Assembly (NCBI RefSeq): GCF_015751765.1
Contig: NZ_JADOTX010000001.1
Span: 62,001 to 126,000 of the forward strand
Source: Micromonospora ureilytica
GTDB taxonomy: Bacteria; Actinomycetota; Actinomycetes; Mycobacteriales; Micromonosporaceae
DNA length: 64,000 bases
Reading direction: 5' to 3'
Shown one piece after another: positions 16,877-24,736 of this stretch. Every line of letters begins with the position of its first letter. The stretch's first letter is position 1. A program made the translations under genes and the position numbers. The notes under the pieces are model-generated. The model saw only the letters and a list, made by a program, of their open reading frames with translations, ran no database searches and had not been told where the DNA came from.

Positions 16877-17635
16877 TCAGAGCTGGCTCACGCTCGGGCT
16901 GGAAGCCCGGCTCGGTTCCCGTCGCCCGGCGTAGAAGATCACCCCGGCCCACAGCAGGACGAGCGCCACCGGCACCAGCACGGGGGCGAGAGCCGGCCAG
17001 ATCGTCCACGCCGGCTCCGTCAATCCATGCGCCATCAGGCCCTGCCAGGTGGGGACGACGCCCGGGAGGAGAACGATCGTCACAAGCGTGCAAACCAGTC
17101 GGGGTACGGGTGGACGCTGTCGTCCTGTCAGCCAGAACAGCGCCGCCCCAGCGGCGGCACCCAGGGCGGCGGCGGCCAGGGTGACGGCGAGGTAGCCGTC
17201 GGGCGCGGCTGGCGTGAACCTCAGGATCGCCAGGCGGTCCACCTGGGTGAGCCTGGCCGCCAGCCCGTCCCGTTCGGCTCGCCAGCCACCGCATGGCGTG
17301 CCCGTCACCCGGTGGCTGCCCTGCCAGCCCACCGCGGTGGCGTTGCGCTGCACCAACTCGGAGTGCGCGCAGGCGGCCGTGTCGCGGTAGTGGAATTCCG
17401 CAAACGACGACCCGAAGTCGTTGGGGCCCAAGACACCGTAGACGTAGTCGTGGCCCTCCCCTGACGCGACTGGTTCGCTGTCGGGAAGCAGCTCCGCCGC
17501 CATGCTCTGTGCCTGGTCGAAGGTGACTGGCGCGGTGCCGCGGCCGGCGTACCAGGAGCCGAGGCTCAGGCCGGCGGTGCCGAACAGCGCCGCGCCGAGC
17601 AGCACCATTGCGACCTGCCGTAGTCGATTTCTCAC
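16877..17635 (-). CDS. Membrane protein of unknown function
   Basis: 252 residues, GTG start at 17635. One N-terminal hydrophobic span (about 8-28), an extracytoplasmic domain with two Cys (C89 region TAACAHSEL and TPCGGW), then about three spans in the C-terminal half (YLAVTLAAAALGAAAGAALF, VCTLVTIVLLPGV, ALAPVLVPVALVLLWAGVIF). No family is recognised. It ends 26 bp before the sigma-factor start on the same strand, so it may share a transcript with it. Confidence 0.65.
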   Translation of the reverse strand: MRNRLRQVAMVLLGAALFGTAGLSLGSWYAGRGTAPVTFDQAQSMAAELLPDSEPVASGEGHDYVYGVLGPNDFGSSFAEFHYRDTAACAHSELVQRNATAVGWQGSHRVTGTPCGGWRAERDGLAARLTQVDRLAILRFTPAAPDGYLAVTLAAAALGAAAGAALFWLTGRQRPPVPRLVCTLVTIVLLPGVVPTWQGLMAHGLTEPAWTIWPALAPVLVPVALVLLWAGVIFYAGRREPSRASSPSVSQL

Positions 17636-17739
17636 CGATGAGCCCCTTCCCTGGTGCGGGGGAGCGTAGCCAAGACGAACCGGCTCTGGCTGCCCCGCGA
17701 GAGGGGAGGGGAGCGCGAGGTGGTCGTACCCTTGGCGCG

Positions 17740-18333
17740 GTGACGTCCGATTCGTTGCGCCGCGCCCTCACCGCCCCCGCGGACCCGCCGCTCCGGCCTT
17801 TGCCCGACCAGGTCGTGGCCCTGCTGGAGGCGCTGCACGCGCCGCCGCGCCTCGCCGCGCACCTGCGGGCCGTGCACGACGTGGCCGCGCAGCTCACCGA
17901 TGCGATGGCGCACCGGTTCCCGCAGCTCCCGTTCGACAGCGAGGCGGTGCTCTTCGGCGCCGCCACCCACGACATCGGCAAGGTCCGGCATCCGGAGGAG
18001 CTGTCCGGGCCCGGTTCCGCGCACGAGCCCGCCGGTTACGAGCTGCTGCTCCAGCACGGCGTCACCGAGTCGTCGGCCCGGTTCGCGCGCGACCACGCGT
18101 CCTGGCACCAGAACGGCGTCGGCGTCGACGACCTGCTGGTCAGCGTGGCCGACAAGGTGTGGAAGGGAAAGCGGGTCACCGACCTGGAGGAGTTGCTCGT
18201 GGACCGGCTGGCCGACGTCACCGGCCGCGAGCGGTGGTCGGTCTTCCTCGACCTGGACGACATCCTCGACCAGATCGCGGCCGACGCGGATCGCCGACTC
18301 GCCTTCCAGGCAACCCATCCGGTACGCGGGTGA
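17740..18333 (+). CDS. HD-domain protein (putative phosphohydrolase)
   Basis: 197 residues from GTG 17740. An HD metal-dependent phosphohydrolase core is visible: HLRAVHDVA (His 46), FGAATHDIGKVRHPEEL (H77-D78, K81) and a later His in GSAHEPAGYELL (H95) with ARDHASW. The family hydrolyses phosphoesters of nucleotides and other substrates; the substrate here is unknown. No ribosome site precedes the start. It is divergent from the membrane-protein gene and ends 6 bp from the end of the convergent MFS gene. Confidence 0.8.
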   Translation: MTSDSLRRALTAPADPPLRPLPDQVVALLEALHAPPRLAAHLRAVHDVAAQLTDAMAHRFPQLPFDSEAVLFGAATHDIGKVRHPEELSGPGSAHEPAGYELLLQHGVTESSARFARDHASWHQNGVGVDDLLVSVADKVWKGKRVTDLEELLVDRLADVTGRERWSVFLDLDDILDQIAADADRRLAFQATHPVRG

Positions 18334-18339
18334 ACCCGG

Positions 18340-19560
18340 TCAGCGGCTCGTCGGACCCGTTCCCGCCGTTCGGCGCGGCGCCGGCGCGGTCGACGTATCG
18401 TCGGACGGCGTCGACCGGTGGTGGAGCGTGGCCGCCACCACGGCTGTCAGGCAGATCGCTGCGGCGGCGATGAGCGGCGGGCGGGCGCCGAGGTGGACGG
18501 CCGCTGAGCCGAGGGGGATCGCCACGACGAGGGGCCCGAACATCGCGGTGTTGGCTGTCGCGGAGACGCGTCCCAGCAGCGCCGACGGCGTGTGGGTCTG
18601 TACGGCGGTCACCGCCGCGACCAGGGCCCAGGGCAGGCCGACGCCGATGACCACCGCTCCGACGACAGTGGCCGGCCACCACGGCAGGCAACGGACCAGG
18701 CAGCCGATCGCGAACAGCGTAGTCCCGGCGACACCGACGGCGACGGGACCTCGTGCCGTGATGAGCCGGCCGACGATCAGGCCACCGAGAATGGAACCGG
18801 CGCCCTGCGCGCTGGCCAGCACACCCAGGAACGTCGTCGGCAGGCGCAGTTCGGTGACGACGATCGCGTAGGCCCCCGCCGTCGTGAAGCCGGACATGGC
18901 GATCGACACCGCGGCGAGCACGATCGGCAGACGTGTCGCTCGCTGTCCGAACAGGACCACCAAGCCGGTACGCGGGCCGCCGGCGCGTTCGGTGGGCTGG
19001 TCGGGGGGCGTCCGGTTCAGGCGGAGCACCGCGTACAGGATGGCGACCAGGACCGGCATGGCCGCGCTGAGGACGGCGACCGCGTGGCCGCCCCGCCACG
19101 CGTAGAGGCCGGCCCCGGCCAGGGGAGCGACGAGCTTCATGCCCTCCTGCGCGCTGGAGCGCCACCCGTTGACGTCGCCGAGTTCGGTCGGTGCCACTGC
19201 CGACGGCAGCAGCGCCGTCTCGCCGGCGTCGATCAGCACGTAGCTGACGCCGTAGGCGCACGAGACGGCGAAGATGAGCCAGGTCTGTCCCGGCCCGCGC
19301 ACAGTGAGGAGTGCCAGCAGGGCGGCGGCCAACATGAGGTTGACGGCGATGACCAGGGGCCGTCGGGGCGCCCGGTCGAGCAGGCCGCCCAGCCACGGGC
19401 CGGCGAGCACCGGGGCGTACACGCAGAGCCCGGCGAGGGCGGCGAGGCTGGTGGAGCCGGTGAGGTCCAGGATCCAGATGCCGGCGACCAGGGACATGGC
19501 GCTGCTGCCGAAGCCCGACAGCACTGAGATCGCCACGAACAGGCCCGCGTTGCGACGCAT
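18340..19560 (-). CDS. MFS transporter
   Basis: 406 residues with about 12 membrane spans, start ATG 19560 (GGAG 5 nt upstream; a GTG at 19566 is in frame). Typical MFS features: the cytoplasmic loop LGGLLDRAPRRPLVIAVNL after span 2 and a charged central loop (LNRTPPDQPTERAGGPRTG). The overall resemblance is to macrolide/drug efflux MFS proteins (MFS_3 type). Its upstream region holds two palindromes, one of which (19633-19653) matches the palindrome in front of the neighbouring HTH regulator gene, so repression by that regulator is plausible. Confidence 0.88.
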   Translation of the reverse strand: MRRNAGLFVAISVLSGFGSSAMSLVAGIWILDLTGSTSLAALAGLCVYAPVLAGPWLGGLLDRAPRRPLVIAVNLMLAAALLALLTVRGPGQTWLIFAVSCAYGVSYVLIDAGETALLPSAVAPTELGDVNGWRSSAQEGMKLVAPLAGAGLYAWRGGHAVAVLSAAMPVLVAILYAVLRLNRTPPDQPTERAGGPRTGLVVLFGQRATRLPIVLAAVSIAMSGFTTAGAYAIVVTELRLPTTFLGVLASAQGAGSILGGLIVGRLITARGPVAVGVAGTTLFAIGCLVRCLPWWPATVVGAVVIGVGLPWALVAAVTAVQTHTPSALLGRVSATANTAMFGPLVVAIPLGSAAVHLGARPPLIAAAAICLTAVVAATLHHRSTPSDDTSTAPAPRRTAGTGPTSR

Positions 19561-19573
19561 GAGCACTCCGAGT

Positions 19574-19590
19574 TGAGTCGAGGTGACTCA
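19574..19590. promoter_or_regulatory. Short palindrome in the MFS 5' region
   Basis: TGAGTC (19574-19579) and GACTCA (19585-19590) form a 6-bp inverted repeat with a GAGGT centre, 14 bp before the MFS start codon. It lies around where the transcript would begin, so an operator role is possible. Confidence 0.35.
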
Positions 19591-19632
19591 CATTCTCTAG
19601 CTTGAGTTCAGCGGGGGCAATGCTGCTGCGCT

Positions 19633-19653
19633 CTGTCAACGGGAAGTTGACAG
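19633..19653. promoter_or_regulatory. Palindromic operator candidate, copy 1 (upstream of MFS gene)
   Basis: Perfect 8-bp arms CTGTCAAC and GTTGACAG separated by GGGAA. The site overlaps the last codons of the HTH regulator gene (stop at 19636-19638) and lies 73-93 bp upstream of the MFS start. The same arms recur at 20116-20136, just upstream of the regulator gene. Confidence 0.55.
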
Positions 19654-20115
19654 GGCGGCGTTGATCTTGGTGGCGACGGTTCGAGCGGGCGCGGGCAGTC
19701 GCTCGCCCGCTTCGGCGAGATCGGCGGCCAGGTGTAGGGCCAACGCGTACAGCGAGCCCGGGGCGGAATCCAGGGCGGCGTCGACAGTGCTGCGCACGAG
19801 TGCCGCTCGACGAAATCGGTCGTCCCACCGCTGGTCGGCACCGATCCACCGGCCGAGGTCGGCCACCGCCGTCCGCAGCGCCGCAATCTGCGGAGGCAGT
19901 CGGAGGTCACGTTGCTGCCGCCGCGACCACCGCGCCGCCACCAGCCGCTGTCGACGCTGCTCGGCGGCCTGCCGGCTGCCGAGGCCGAGTGCCGTGGCGA
20001 TCTGCGCCCACGTCGCGCCGTCCTGGCGTGCGCGGTCGATGATCTCCAGCTCCTGCTCGTCCAGGCGAACGCGGGTGGCGCGAACCTCCGCCAACCGGGC
20101 CAGCTCCGACGTCAT
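19636..20115 (-). CDS. Small HTH DNA-binding protein, putative local regulator
   Basis: 159 residues, ATG 20115. Residues about 17-60 form a helix-turn-helix of sigma-like/transposase-like type (DEQELEIIDRARQDGATWAQ, IATALGLGSRQAAEQRRQRL); the rest is helical and Arg-rich. No further family is recognised. It is the last gene of a probable TetR-GNAT-HTH operon (9-bp gap to the GNAT stop). There is no ribosome site, and a TAAAGT hexamer lies 6 nt before the ATG, so a leaderless internal transcript is possible. Both ends of the gene carry the same palindrome (19633-19653 and 20116-20136), suggesting autoregulation and control of the MFS gene. Confidence 0.7.
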   Translation of the reverse strand: MTSELARLAEVRATRVRLDEQELEIIDRARQDGATWAQIATALGLGSRQAAEQRRQRLVAARWSRRQQRDLRLPPQIAALRTAVADLGRWIGADQRWDDRFRRAALVRSTVDAALDSAPGSLYALALHLAADLAEAGERLPAPARTVATKINAALSTSR

Positions 20116-20136
20116 CTGTCAACTTTACATTGACAC
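20116..20136. promoter_or_regulatory. Palindromic operator candidate, copy 2 (upstream of HTH gene)
   Basis: CTGTCAAC (20116-20123) faces TTGACA (20130-20135) with the same 21-bp span as the copy at 19633-19653; the centre differs (TTTAC versus GGGAA). It begins 1 nt upstream of the HTH start codon and overlaps the GNAT stop. Confidence 0.55.
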
Positions 20137-20598
20137 TGTCCGAGCCTCGACGGTGATCGTCCCGGGTGCGCGGACCATGAACACATCCACCTGATCCTCG
20201 GTCTCGAGCGTGAAACCGTGCCGCTCGTACAGCCGCCGGGCCGGGCTGCCCCGCAGCACGTTCAGCCGGACCAGCGTGCCGTCGCGGTCGCAGCGGTCCA
20301 GCAGCTCGCGCAGCACTGCCGTGCCGATGCCACTGCCCTGCAGATGTGGGGCCAGATAGAAGTGCTCCAACCAGTGGGCGTCCGCGCCGGGCCGCAGCGC
20401 CACGCAACCGGCGAACGCGCCCGCCACCTCGACAACCCAGGTGTACGCCGGTACGAAACCGTCCCGCAGGCGCTGCCGCACCCGCCGTTCGTCGTACCGC
20501 CCGAGCCGTTCCAGATCGGCCCGCAGCACTACCGCCCGCAACTCGGCCACCGCCTCGACGTCCGCCGCCGAGGCCGGCCGAAGCTCCCAGTCCGCCAT
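20125..20598 (-). CDS. GNAT-family N-acetyltransferase
   Basis: 157 residues, ATG 20598. The GNAT fold is recognisable: N-terminal LRPASAADVEAVAELRAVVL, strand 4 WLEHFYLAPHLQGSGIGTAVL containing the acetyl-CoA pyrophosphate loop (Q/RxxGxG/A as LQGSGIGTA), and the C-terminal LNVLRGSPARRLYERHGF. The substrate is unknown. No ribosome site is seen; a TAACTT hexamer 7 nt before the ATG could be a -10 for a leaderless message. It starts 10 nt after the TetR stop and ends 9 nt before the HTH start. Confidence 0.88.
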   Translation of the reverse strand: MADWELRPASAADVEAVAELRAVVLRADLERLGRYDERRVRQRLRDGFVPAYTWVVEVAGAFAGCVALRPGADAHWLEHFYLAPHLQGSGIGTAVLRELLDRCDRDGTLVRLNVLRGSPARRLYERHGFTLETEDQVDVFMVRAPGTITVEARTVSM

Positions 20599-20608
20599 GA
20601 TCAATAAG

Positions 20609-21211
20609 TTATCGCGGCCCGGCACCCTGGCGTTGGCGCAGACCCGCGACGAGGAGTTCGACCATGCGACGCGCGTCGTAGCGGGGTTCGCCTGCGCCGA
20701 TGCAGAGATTGCCGACACCGCGTAGCAACTCGAAGGCGGTCACGTCGCGCCGGATCTCACCGGCTGCGATGGCGGCGTCGAGCAGTTGGGCGCACACCGG
20801 CACGAGGCGGTCCAGGAAGTAGGCGTGCAGCGTCTCGAAGGCCGCGTTGTCGGACTGGAGCGCCTCGGCGAGGCCGTGCTTCGTGACCAGGAAGTCGACG
20901 AAGAGGTTGATCCATTGGGCCAGGGCGGCGTGCGGTGTGCCGCTGGCGGTCAGCAGCGCCGGGCCCGCCTCCGCGCATGCCTCGACCTGGTGCCGGTAGA
21001 CGGCCACGATGAGGTCGGCGCGGGTCGGGAAGTGGCGGTAGATCGTGCCCACACCGACGCCGGCTCGGGCGGCGATGTCGCGTACCGGCGCGTCCACGCC
21101 CGAGGTGACGAAGGCCGAGGCGGCGGCTTCCAGCAGTGTCGCCTCGTTGCGCCGGGCGTCGGCCCGCTTCCGCGGGGTCGAGCGTCCTGATCCGCTGTCG
21201 ATGTCGGCCAC
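20609..21211 (-). CDS. TetR-family transcriptional regulator
   Basis: 200 residues, GTG 21211. The N-terminal TetR helix-turn-helix is clear: RNEATLLEAAASAFVTSGVD, VRDIAARAGVGVGTIYRHFP, then RADLIVAVYRHQV. The C-terminal domain is a helical ligand pocket of unknown specificity. It is divergent from an aldo/keto reductase gene, and the 138-bp gap holds two GGAAC..GTTCC palindromes sitting on the reductase promoter, the expected operators. It heads the TetR-GNAT-HTH operon. Confidence 0.92.
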   Translation of the reverse strand: MADIDSGSGRSTPRKRADARRNEATLLEAAASAFVTSGVDAPVRDIAARAGVGVGTIYRHFPTRADLIVAVYRHQVEACAEAGPALLTASGTPHAALAQWINLFVDFLVTKHGLAEALQSDNAAFETLHAYFLDRLVPVCAQLLDAAIAAGEIRRDVTAFELLRGVGNLCIGAGEPRYDARRMVELLVAGLRQRQGAGPR

Positions 21212-21236
21212 CGTGCCGTTACCCCCATCACTCGGC

Positions 21237-21285
21237 TTGGCAAACGGAACACTGTTCCGTATTGTTCTTAGCGGAACATGGTTCC
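21237..21285 (+). promoter_or_regulatory. Aldo/keto reductase promoter with two TetR-type operators
   Basis: A good sigma-70-type promoter: -35 TTGGCA (21237-21242), 17-bp spacer, -10 TATTGT (21260-21265). The 15-bp palindrome CGGAACACTGTTCCG (21245-21259) fills the spacer, and a second palindrome GGAACATGGTTCC (21273-21285) covers the expected transcription start. Bound TetR would block the promoter directly. Confidence 0.7.
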
Positions 21286-21349
21286 ACTTGCTCAGGATGC
21301 CAGAGCGGGTGGGGCCAGTGCCACCTCACCCTTCCGTGGAGGAGCAGCC

Positions 21350-22369
21350 ATGCAGTACCGCACTCTGGGGCGCACCGGCGTCCAGGTCAGCACCCTCGCG
21401 CTCGGCGCGATGAACTTCGGCAAGCTGGGGCAGACCACCCAGGACGAGACGACGGCGATCGTCGACGCCGCCCTGGAGGCCGGAATCAACCTGATCGACA
21501 CCGCCGACATGTACAGCCAGGGCCAATCGGAGGAGATGGTCGGCAAGGCCATCGCCGGCCGCCGCGACGACATCGTGCTGGCCACGAAGGCCGGCATGCC
21601 GATGGGCGACGAGCGCAATCAGCGGGGCAGCTCGCGCCGCTGGCTGGTCACCGAGTTGGACAACAGCCTGCGCCGTCTCGGCCTCGACCACGTCGACCTC
21701 TACCAGATCCACAGGTGGGATCCGACCACCAGCGACGAGGAGACCCTGTCGGCGCTGACCGACCTGCAACGGGCGGGAAAGATCCGCAACTTCGGTTCCT
21801 CGACCTTCCCCGCGTACCGCATCGTGCAGGCCGAGTGGGCCGCACGGGAGCACCACCTGAGCCGCTACGTGACGGAGCAGCCCAGCTACTCGATCCTGCA
21901 ACGAGGAATCGAGGCCCACGTCCTGCCCGTCACCGAGCAGTACGGGCTCGGCGTGCTCGCCTGGAGCCCGCTCGCCTCGGGCTGGCTGTCCGGTGCGATC
22001 CGAGCCGGCCGGGAGATCACCACCAGCCGCTCGGTGCTCCTGCCCGCCCGCTTCGACCTCAGCGTCCCGGCCAACCAGGCTCGGCTCGACGCCGTCGAGC
22101 GGCTGGCCACAGTCGCCGACGAGGCAGGGCTCAGCATGATCCAACTCGCGCTCGGGTTCGTCACCGCGCACCCGGCCGTGACCAGCGCGATCATCGGCCC
22201 CCGCACCATGGAGCACCTGCACGCCCAGCTCGCCGCCGCGGACACCGTGCTCCCCAACGACGTGCTCGACGCGATCGACGCCATCGTCGCGCCGGGGGTC
22301 GACCTTGCCGCACACGAGAAGTTCGACACCCCGCCCGCCCTGCTCGACCCGGCGCGGCGGCGCCGCTGA
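21350..22369 (+). CDS. Aldo/keto reductase
   Basis: 339 residues, ATG 21350 preceded by GGAGGAG. The catalytic tetrad of the NADPH-dependent aldo/keto reductase superfamily is present: D50 and Y55 in LIDTADMY, K80 in VLATKAG and H121 in LYQIHRWD. The C-terminal cofactor region is seen as SAIIGPRTMEHL. The closest type is the YhdN/general-stress group. It is controlled by a promoter overlapped by two TetR operators and is divergent from the tetR gene, so it probably responds to that regulator's ligand. Confidence 0.93.
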   Translation: MQYRTLGRTGVQVSTLALGAMNFGKLGQTTQDETTAIVDAALEAGINLIDTADMYSQGQSEEMVGKAIAGRRDDIVLATKAGMPMGDERNQRGSSRRWLVTELDNSLRRLGLDHVDLYQIHRWDPTTSDEETLSALTDLQRAGKIRNFGSSTFPAYRIVQAEWAAREHHLSRYVTEQPSYSILQRGIEAHVLPVTEQYGLGVLAWSPLASGWLSGAIRAGREITTSRSVLLPARFDLSVPANQARLDAVERLATVADEAGLSMIQLALGFVTAHPAVTSAIIGPRTMEHLHAQLAAADTVLPNDVLDAIDAIVAPGVDLAAHEKFDTPPALLDPARRRR

Positions 22370-22502
22370 GCCTGAGGGTGCGGCGGTCGGCGTCGCTGGT
22401 CACCGGTAGCCGTCGCAGCGAGCCTCGCCGGGCGCTGTCGCAATCCGGACAAGACGGTAAAGCCCCTGGTAGAGCACCCTTGGGGCAGGTGGAGGTAGAC
22501 GG

Positions 22503-22808
22503 GTGGCGGGCCACATCCCGATCTTCCGGCCCGGCGGGGACAACATCGTCCCCACCGGTGCCGCCCTCACCCAGCCCGGCCTCGAAGCCGTGGCGGTCGC
22601 GGCACAGCTGCCGTACCGATCGCACGTGCGACAGGCCGTTGCTGCCACCGACACCCCTGCGGGCGCCCGCAGCGGTGCCTCCGCCCACCGGGACAAGGAC
22701 GTCAGCACCGCCGGCAGTCAGGCGACGCAGCCCACCGGCCGTGCCATCCGTTCCCGTGCCCCACCGGCCTTTCGCACTGTGGACCCCGCCCGGGTCCGGC
22801 GTCGCTGA
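22503..22808 (+). CDS. Short hypothetical reading frame in a 480-bp gap
   Basis: The gap 22370-22851 has no recognised gene. A GTG at 22503 has an excellent ribosome site (GGTGGAGGT, 7 nt) and opens a 101-residue frame beginning AGHIPIFRPGGDNIVPTGAA. The first 45 residues look protein-like; the rest is low-complexity and Arg/Ala/Thr-rich. It may be a genuine small protein or the N-terminal remnant of a longer one. Confidence 0.35.
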   Translation: MAGHIPIFRPGGDNIVPTGAALTQPGLEAVAVAAQLPYRSHVRQAVAATDTPAGARSGASAHRDKDVSTAGSQATQPTGRAIRSRAPPAFRTVDPARVRRR

Positions 22809-22851
22809 ACCGCGCGCCGAGCCCTGGCGACCGAGCCAGAAAGGGCCCGAC

Positions 22852-23121
22852 ATGGCCGCTCCCACCGTGACCGCAGCCTTGAACGCATCCGTCTTCACGC
22901 CGGGTGAGCAGATGCTGCTGACCGTCACCTACTCAGACGCCGACACCAAACCGCTGACCGTCACCATCGTGGTCACCGACGCGCAGGGCAACAGCAGCGC
23001 GCCGGTCAAGGTCACGGCGGTCATCGACCCGCTCACCGTGACCATCACCGACAACTCCGGGCGTACCTGGACCCGGGTTTCCGACAACGGCTCCGTGGCC
23101 GTGTATCGGTCGGTGGCGTGA
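22852..23121 (+). CDS. Ig-like repeat protein, short frame coupled to the next gene
   Basis: 89 residues of beta-sandwich character, with patterns such as FTPGEQMLLTVTYSDADTKP, LTVTIVVTDAQGNSS and LTVTITDNSGRTWTRVSDNG typical of phage and surface Ig-like domains. There is no signal peptide. The stop TGA at 23119-23121 overlaps the GTG/ATG starts of the next frame, whose first residues (MPRVTVQVRDASGNTATAAA) continue the same Ig-like pattern. So this is either a translationally coupled pair or one gene split by a frameshift. Confidence 0.55.
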   Translation: MAAPTVTAALNASVFTPGEQMLLTVTYSDADTKPLTVTIVVTDAQGNSSAPVKVTAVIDPLTVTITDNSGRTWTRVSDNGSVAVYRSVA

Positions 23122-24158
23122 TGCCCCGGGTAACCGTCCAGGTCCGCGACGCCTCCGGCAACACCGCGACGGCCGCCGCCGACTACAGCCTGGGCCAACC
23201 CGTGCTCGGCGGCTACTACCTCTCCGGCGGCGCCGATCCGACCGCCGACATGGCCGGCGGCAACTTCCGGTCCCTCACCCAGTACCGCAGCTTCGCCGAC
23301 GGTTACATCTTCCCCGGCTACAACCGGCCCTGGCTGGTCAGCCTGGGCAAGGCCGGGGTGCAGATGAACATGGTCCTGGAGTTGAAGCACTACGGCGCTC
23401 CGAACTACGGACCGCAGAGCTTCGTGGTGGACGGCACCAGTTACACCGTGCCGGCGCCGACAATGACCATCCAGCAGCGCCCCGGTACGACCTGGCCGAG
23501 GGCGTACGGGTACGGCCAGGTGCTCAAGGGGCAGTGTGACGGGTTGTTCGCCCGCGCCCTGTCGCAGTACCGGACGCTCGGCTTCGGGGTGAACATCCAG
23601 CTCGCCTCGGAGTTGGACACCGATCACGAGTTCGGCACCACCGAGGACGGCAAGGCGTACACCTGGGCCGAGTCGGACGCCAGGGCGGTGCAGGCGATGA
23701 ACTACATCCTGACGTGGTTCAAGACCCGGACCCTGCCGGCCGGGACGACCTTCTCGGTGGGGCTGGGTGGCTTCGACCGGGCCTGCTTTCAGCGCACCCA
23801 CCCGGAGTCGCTGATGTCCCGCCTCGACTATCTCCAGTGGAACGCGTACGCGACCAACGCCAGCCACACCGCGCTGGCCCGGTTCCGTCGCACCAAGGAC
23901 TGGGCGGTGGCGGATCTCGGCCCGGTGGCGCTGTCCCGGCCCGTGATCATCGCCGAGTGGGGGGTCAGGTCGGCCGAGATCCCGGACCAGGCGGCCTGGA
24001 TCGCCACCGTGCCGGCGGCGATCGCCCAGCTCAACGCGGAGCGGGGGCCACGGATCGTGCGAACCAACTACTTCAACTCCGGGTGGGGCACCCTGACGCC
24101 GAAGGCGGTCGGATTGACAGCGCTCCGCGAGGCGTACGCCAAGCGGCCGTACGTCTGA
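23118..24158 (+). CDS. Putative TIM-barrel glycoside-hydrolase-like protein with Ig-like N-terminus
   Basis: About 346 residues, start GTG 23118 or ATG 23121. After a short Ig-like start the body resembles a (beta/alpha)8 hydrolase: YYLSGGADPTADM, FADGYIFPGYNRPWL, NIQLASELDTDHEFG with acidic residues at a strand end, FSVGLGGFDRACF, YLQWNAYATNASH and VIIAEWGVRS, where the Glu in an AEWG motif is the usual nucleophile position. I do not assign a substrate. It has no signal peptide, unlike most secreted hydrolases. Phage tail proteins also combine Ig and hydrolase-like domains. A nested hairpin covers its stop. Confidence 0.5.
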   Translation: MMPRVTVQVRDASGNTATAAADYSLGQPVLGGYYLSGGADPTADMAGGNFRSLTQYRSFADGYIFPGYNRPWLVSLGKAGVQMNMVLELKHYGAPNYGPQSFVVDGTSYTVPAPTMTIQQRPGTTWPRAYGYGQVLKGQCDGLFARALSQYRTLGFGVNIQLASELDTDHEFGTTEDGKAYTWAESDARAVQAMNYILTWFKTRTLPAGTTFSVGLGGFDRACFQRTHPESLMSRLDYLQWNAYATNASHTALARFRRTKDWAVADLGPVALSRPVIIAEWGVRSAEIPDQAAWIATVPAAIAQLNAERGPRIVRTNYFNSGWGTLTPKAVGLTALREAYAKRPYV

Positions 24159-24208
24159 CCGGGTTCCGGCGGCTCCGGGCTCCGGGGCCGCCGGGACTGT
24201 ACCGGTCA
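24156..24208. terminator. Nested hairpin spanning both convergent stop codons
   Basis: Outer arms TGACCGG (24156-24162) and CCGGTCA (24202-24208) contain the TGA stops of the two converging genes; inner arms CCGGCGGC (24166-24173) and GCCGCCGG (24187-24194) form the main stem. A compact two-way terminator. Confidence 0.65.
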
Positions 24209-24736
24209 GCCCTCACCGAGCTGTTCGGCGTACGCGTCGCGCATCTCGGGCCAGCCGAAGTCCTTGGCCTCCGCGCCGCGGATCGGGCCGACCGGGTCGC
24301 CGTCGAGCAGCCGGTCGGCCACGTCGAGGCAGAGGTGCCAGCCGGCCGCGACCATCGGCAGCATGCCCCGCTCGGCGAGGGTGTGCCGCAGGGTGAGCCG
24401 GGTGCCGTTGCCCTGCGGGCTCAGCTCCCAGCGCAGCAGGTCGTCGCCCCAGGTGTACTCCAACAGGTGCGGCGGCTCGGCCCGGCGTACCGTCGCCGGG
24501 TCCTCCTGGGTGGTCTCGCCGTCGACGAGGGTGAGCACGGCGGCGCCGGATTTGCCGAGATCGCGGTCGGCGAGGAACGGTGCCCACTGCGCGAGCTGCG
24601 CCGGGTCGGTCAGTGCCGCCCAGACGGTGGCCGGCGGATGCCGCAGGTCGCGGACGAAGACCAGTGTCGCGCCGTCGTCGGCGGGCTCGGCGCGCACATC
24701 GGCGGGTGGGCTCGGGCGGAACGCGTCGCGGTCCAT
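24206..24736 (-). CDS. SRPBCC (AHSA1-like) domain protein
   Basis: 176 residues. The activator-of-Hsp90-ATPase-1-like/SRPBCC fold is shown by VFVRDLRHPPATVWAALTDP, AQLAQWAPFLADRD, PPHLLEYTWGDDLLRWELSP, GTRLTLRHTLAER and AAGWHLCLDVADRLLDGDP. Such proteins form a hydrophobic ligand pocket and are very often paired with an ArsR repressor. Its ATG directly abuts the ArsR stop (TGAATG), so the two are one operon with coupled translation. The ligand is unknown. Confidence 0.88.
   Translation of the reverse strand: MDRDAFRPSPPADVRAEPADDGATLVFVRDLRHPPATVWAALTDPAQLAQWAPFLADRDLGKSGAAVLTLVDGETTQEDPATVRRAEPPHLLEYTWGDDLLRWELSPQGNGTRLTLRHTLAERGMLPMVAAGWHLCLDVADRLLDGDPVGPIRGAEAKDFGWPEMRDAYAEQLGEG

Noticed and set aside
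22370..22502. GCCCC..GGGGC inverted repeat as terminator of the aldo/keto reductase
   Set aside because: The arms are only 5 bp with a 15-nt loop; too weak to call.
22852..24158. Prophage remnant
   Set aside because: The Ig-like and hydrolase-like frames recall phage tail proteins, but no integrase, capsid, terminase or attachment-site repeats are near.
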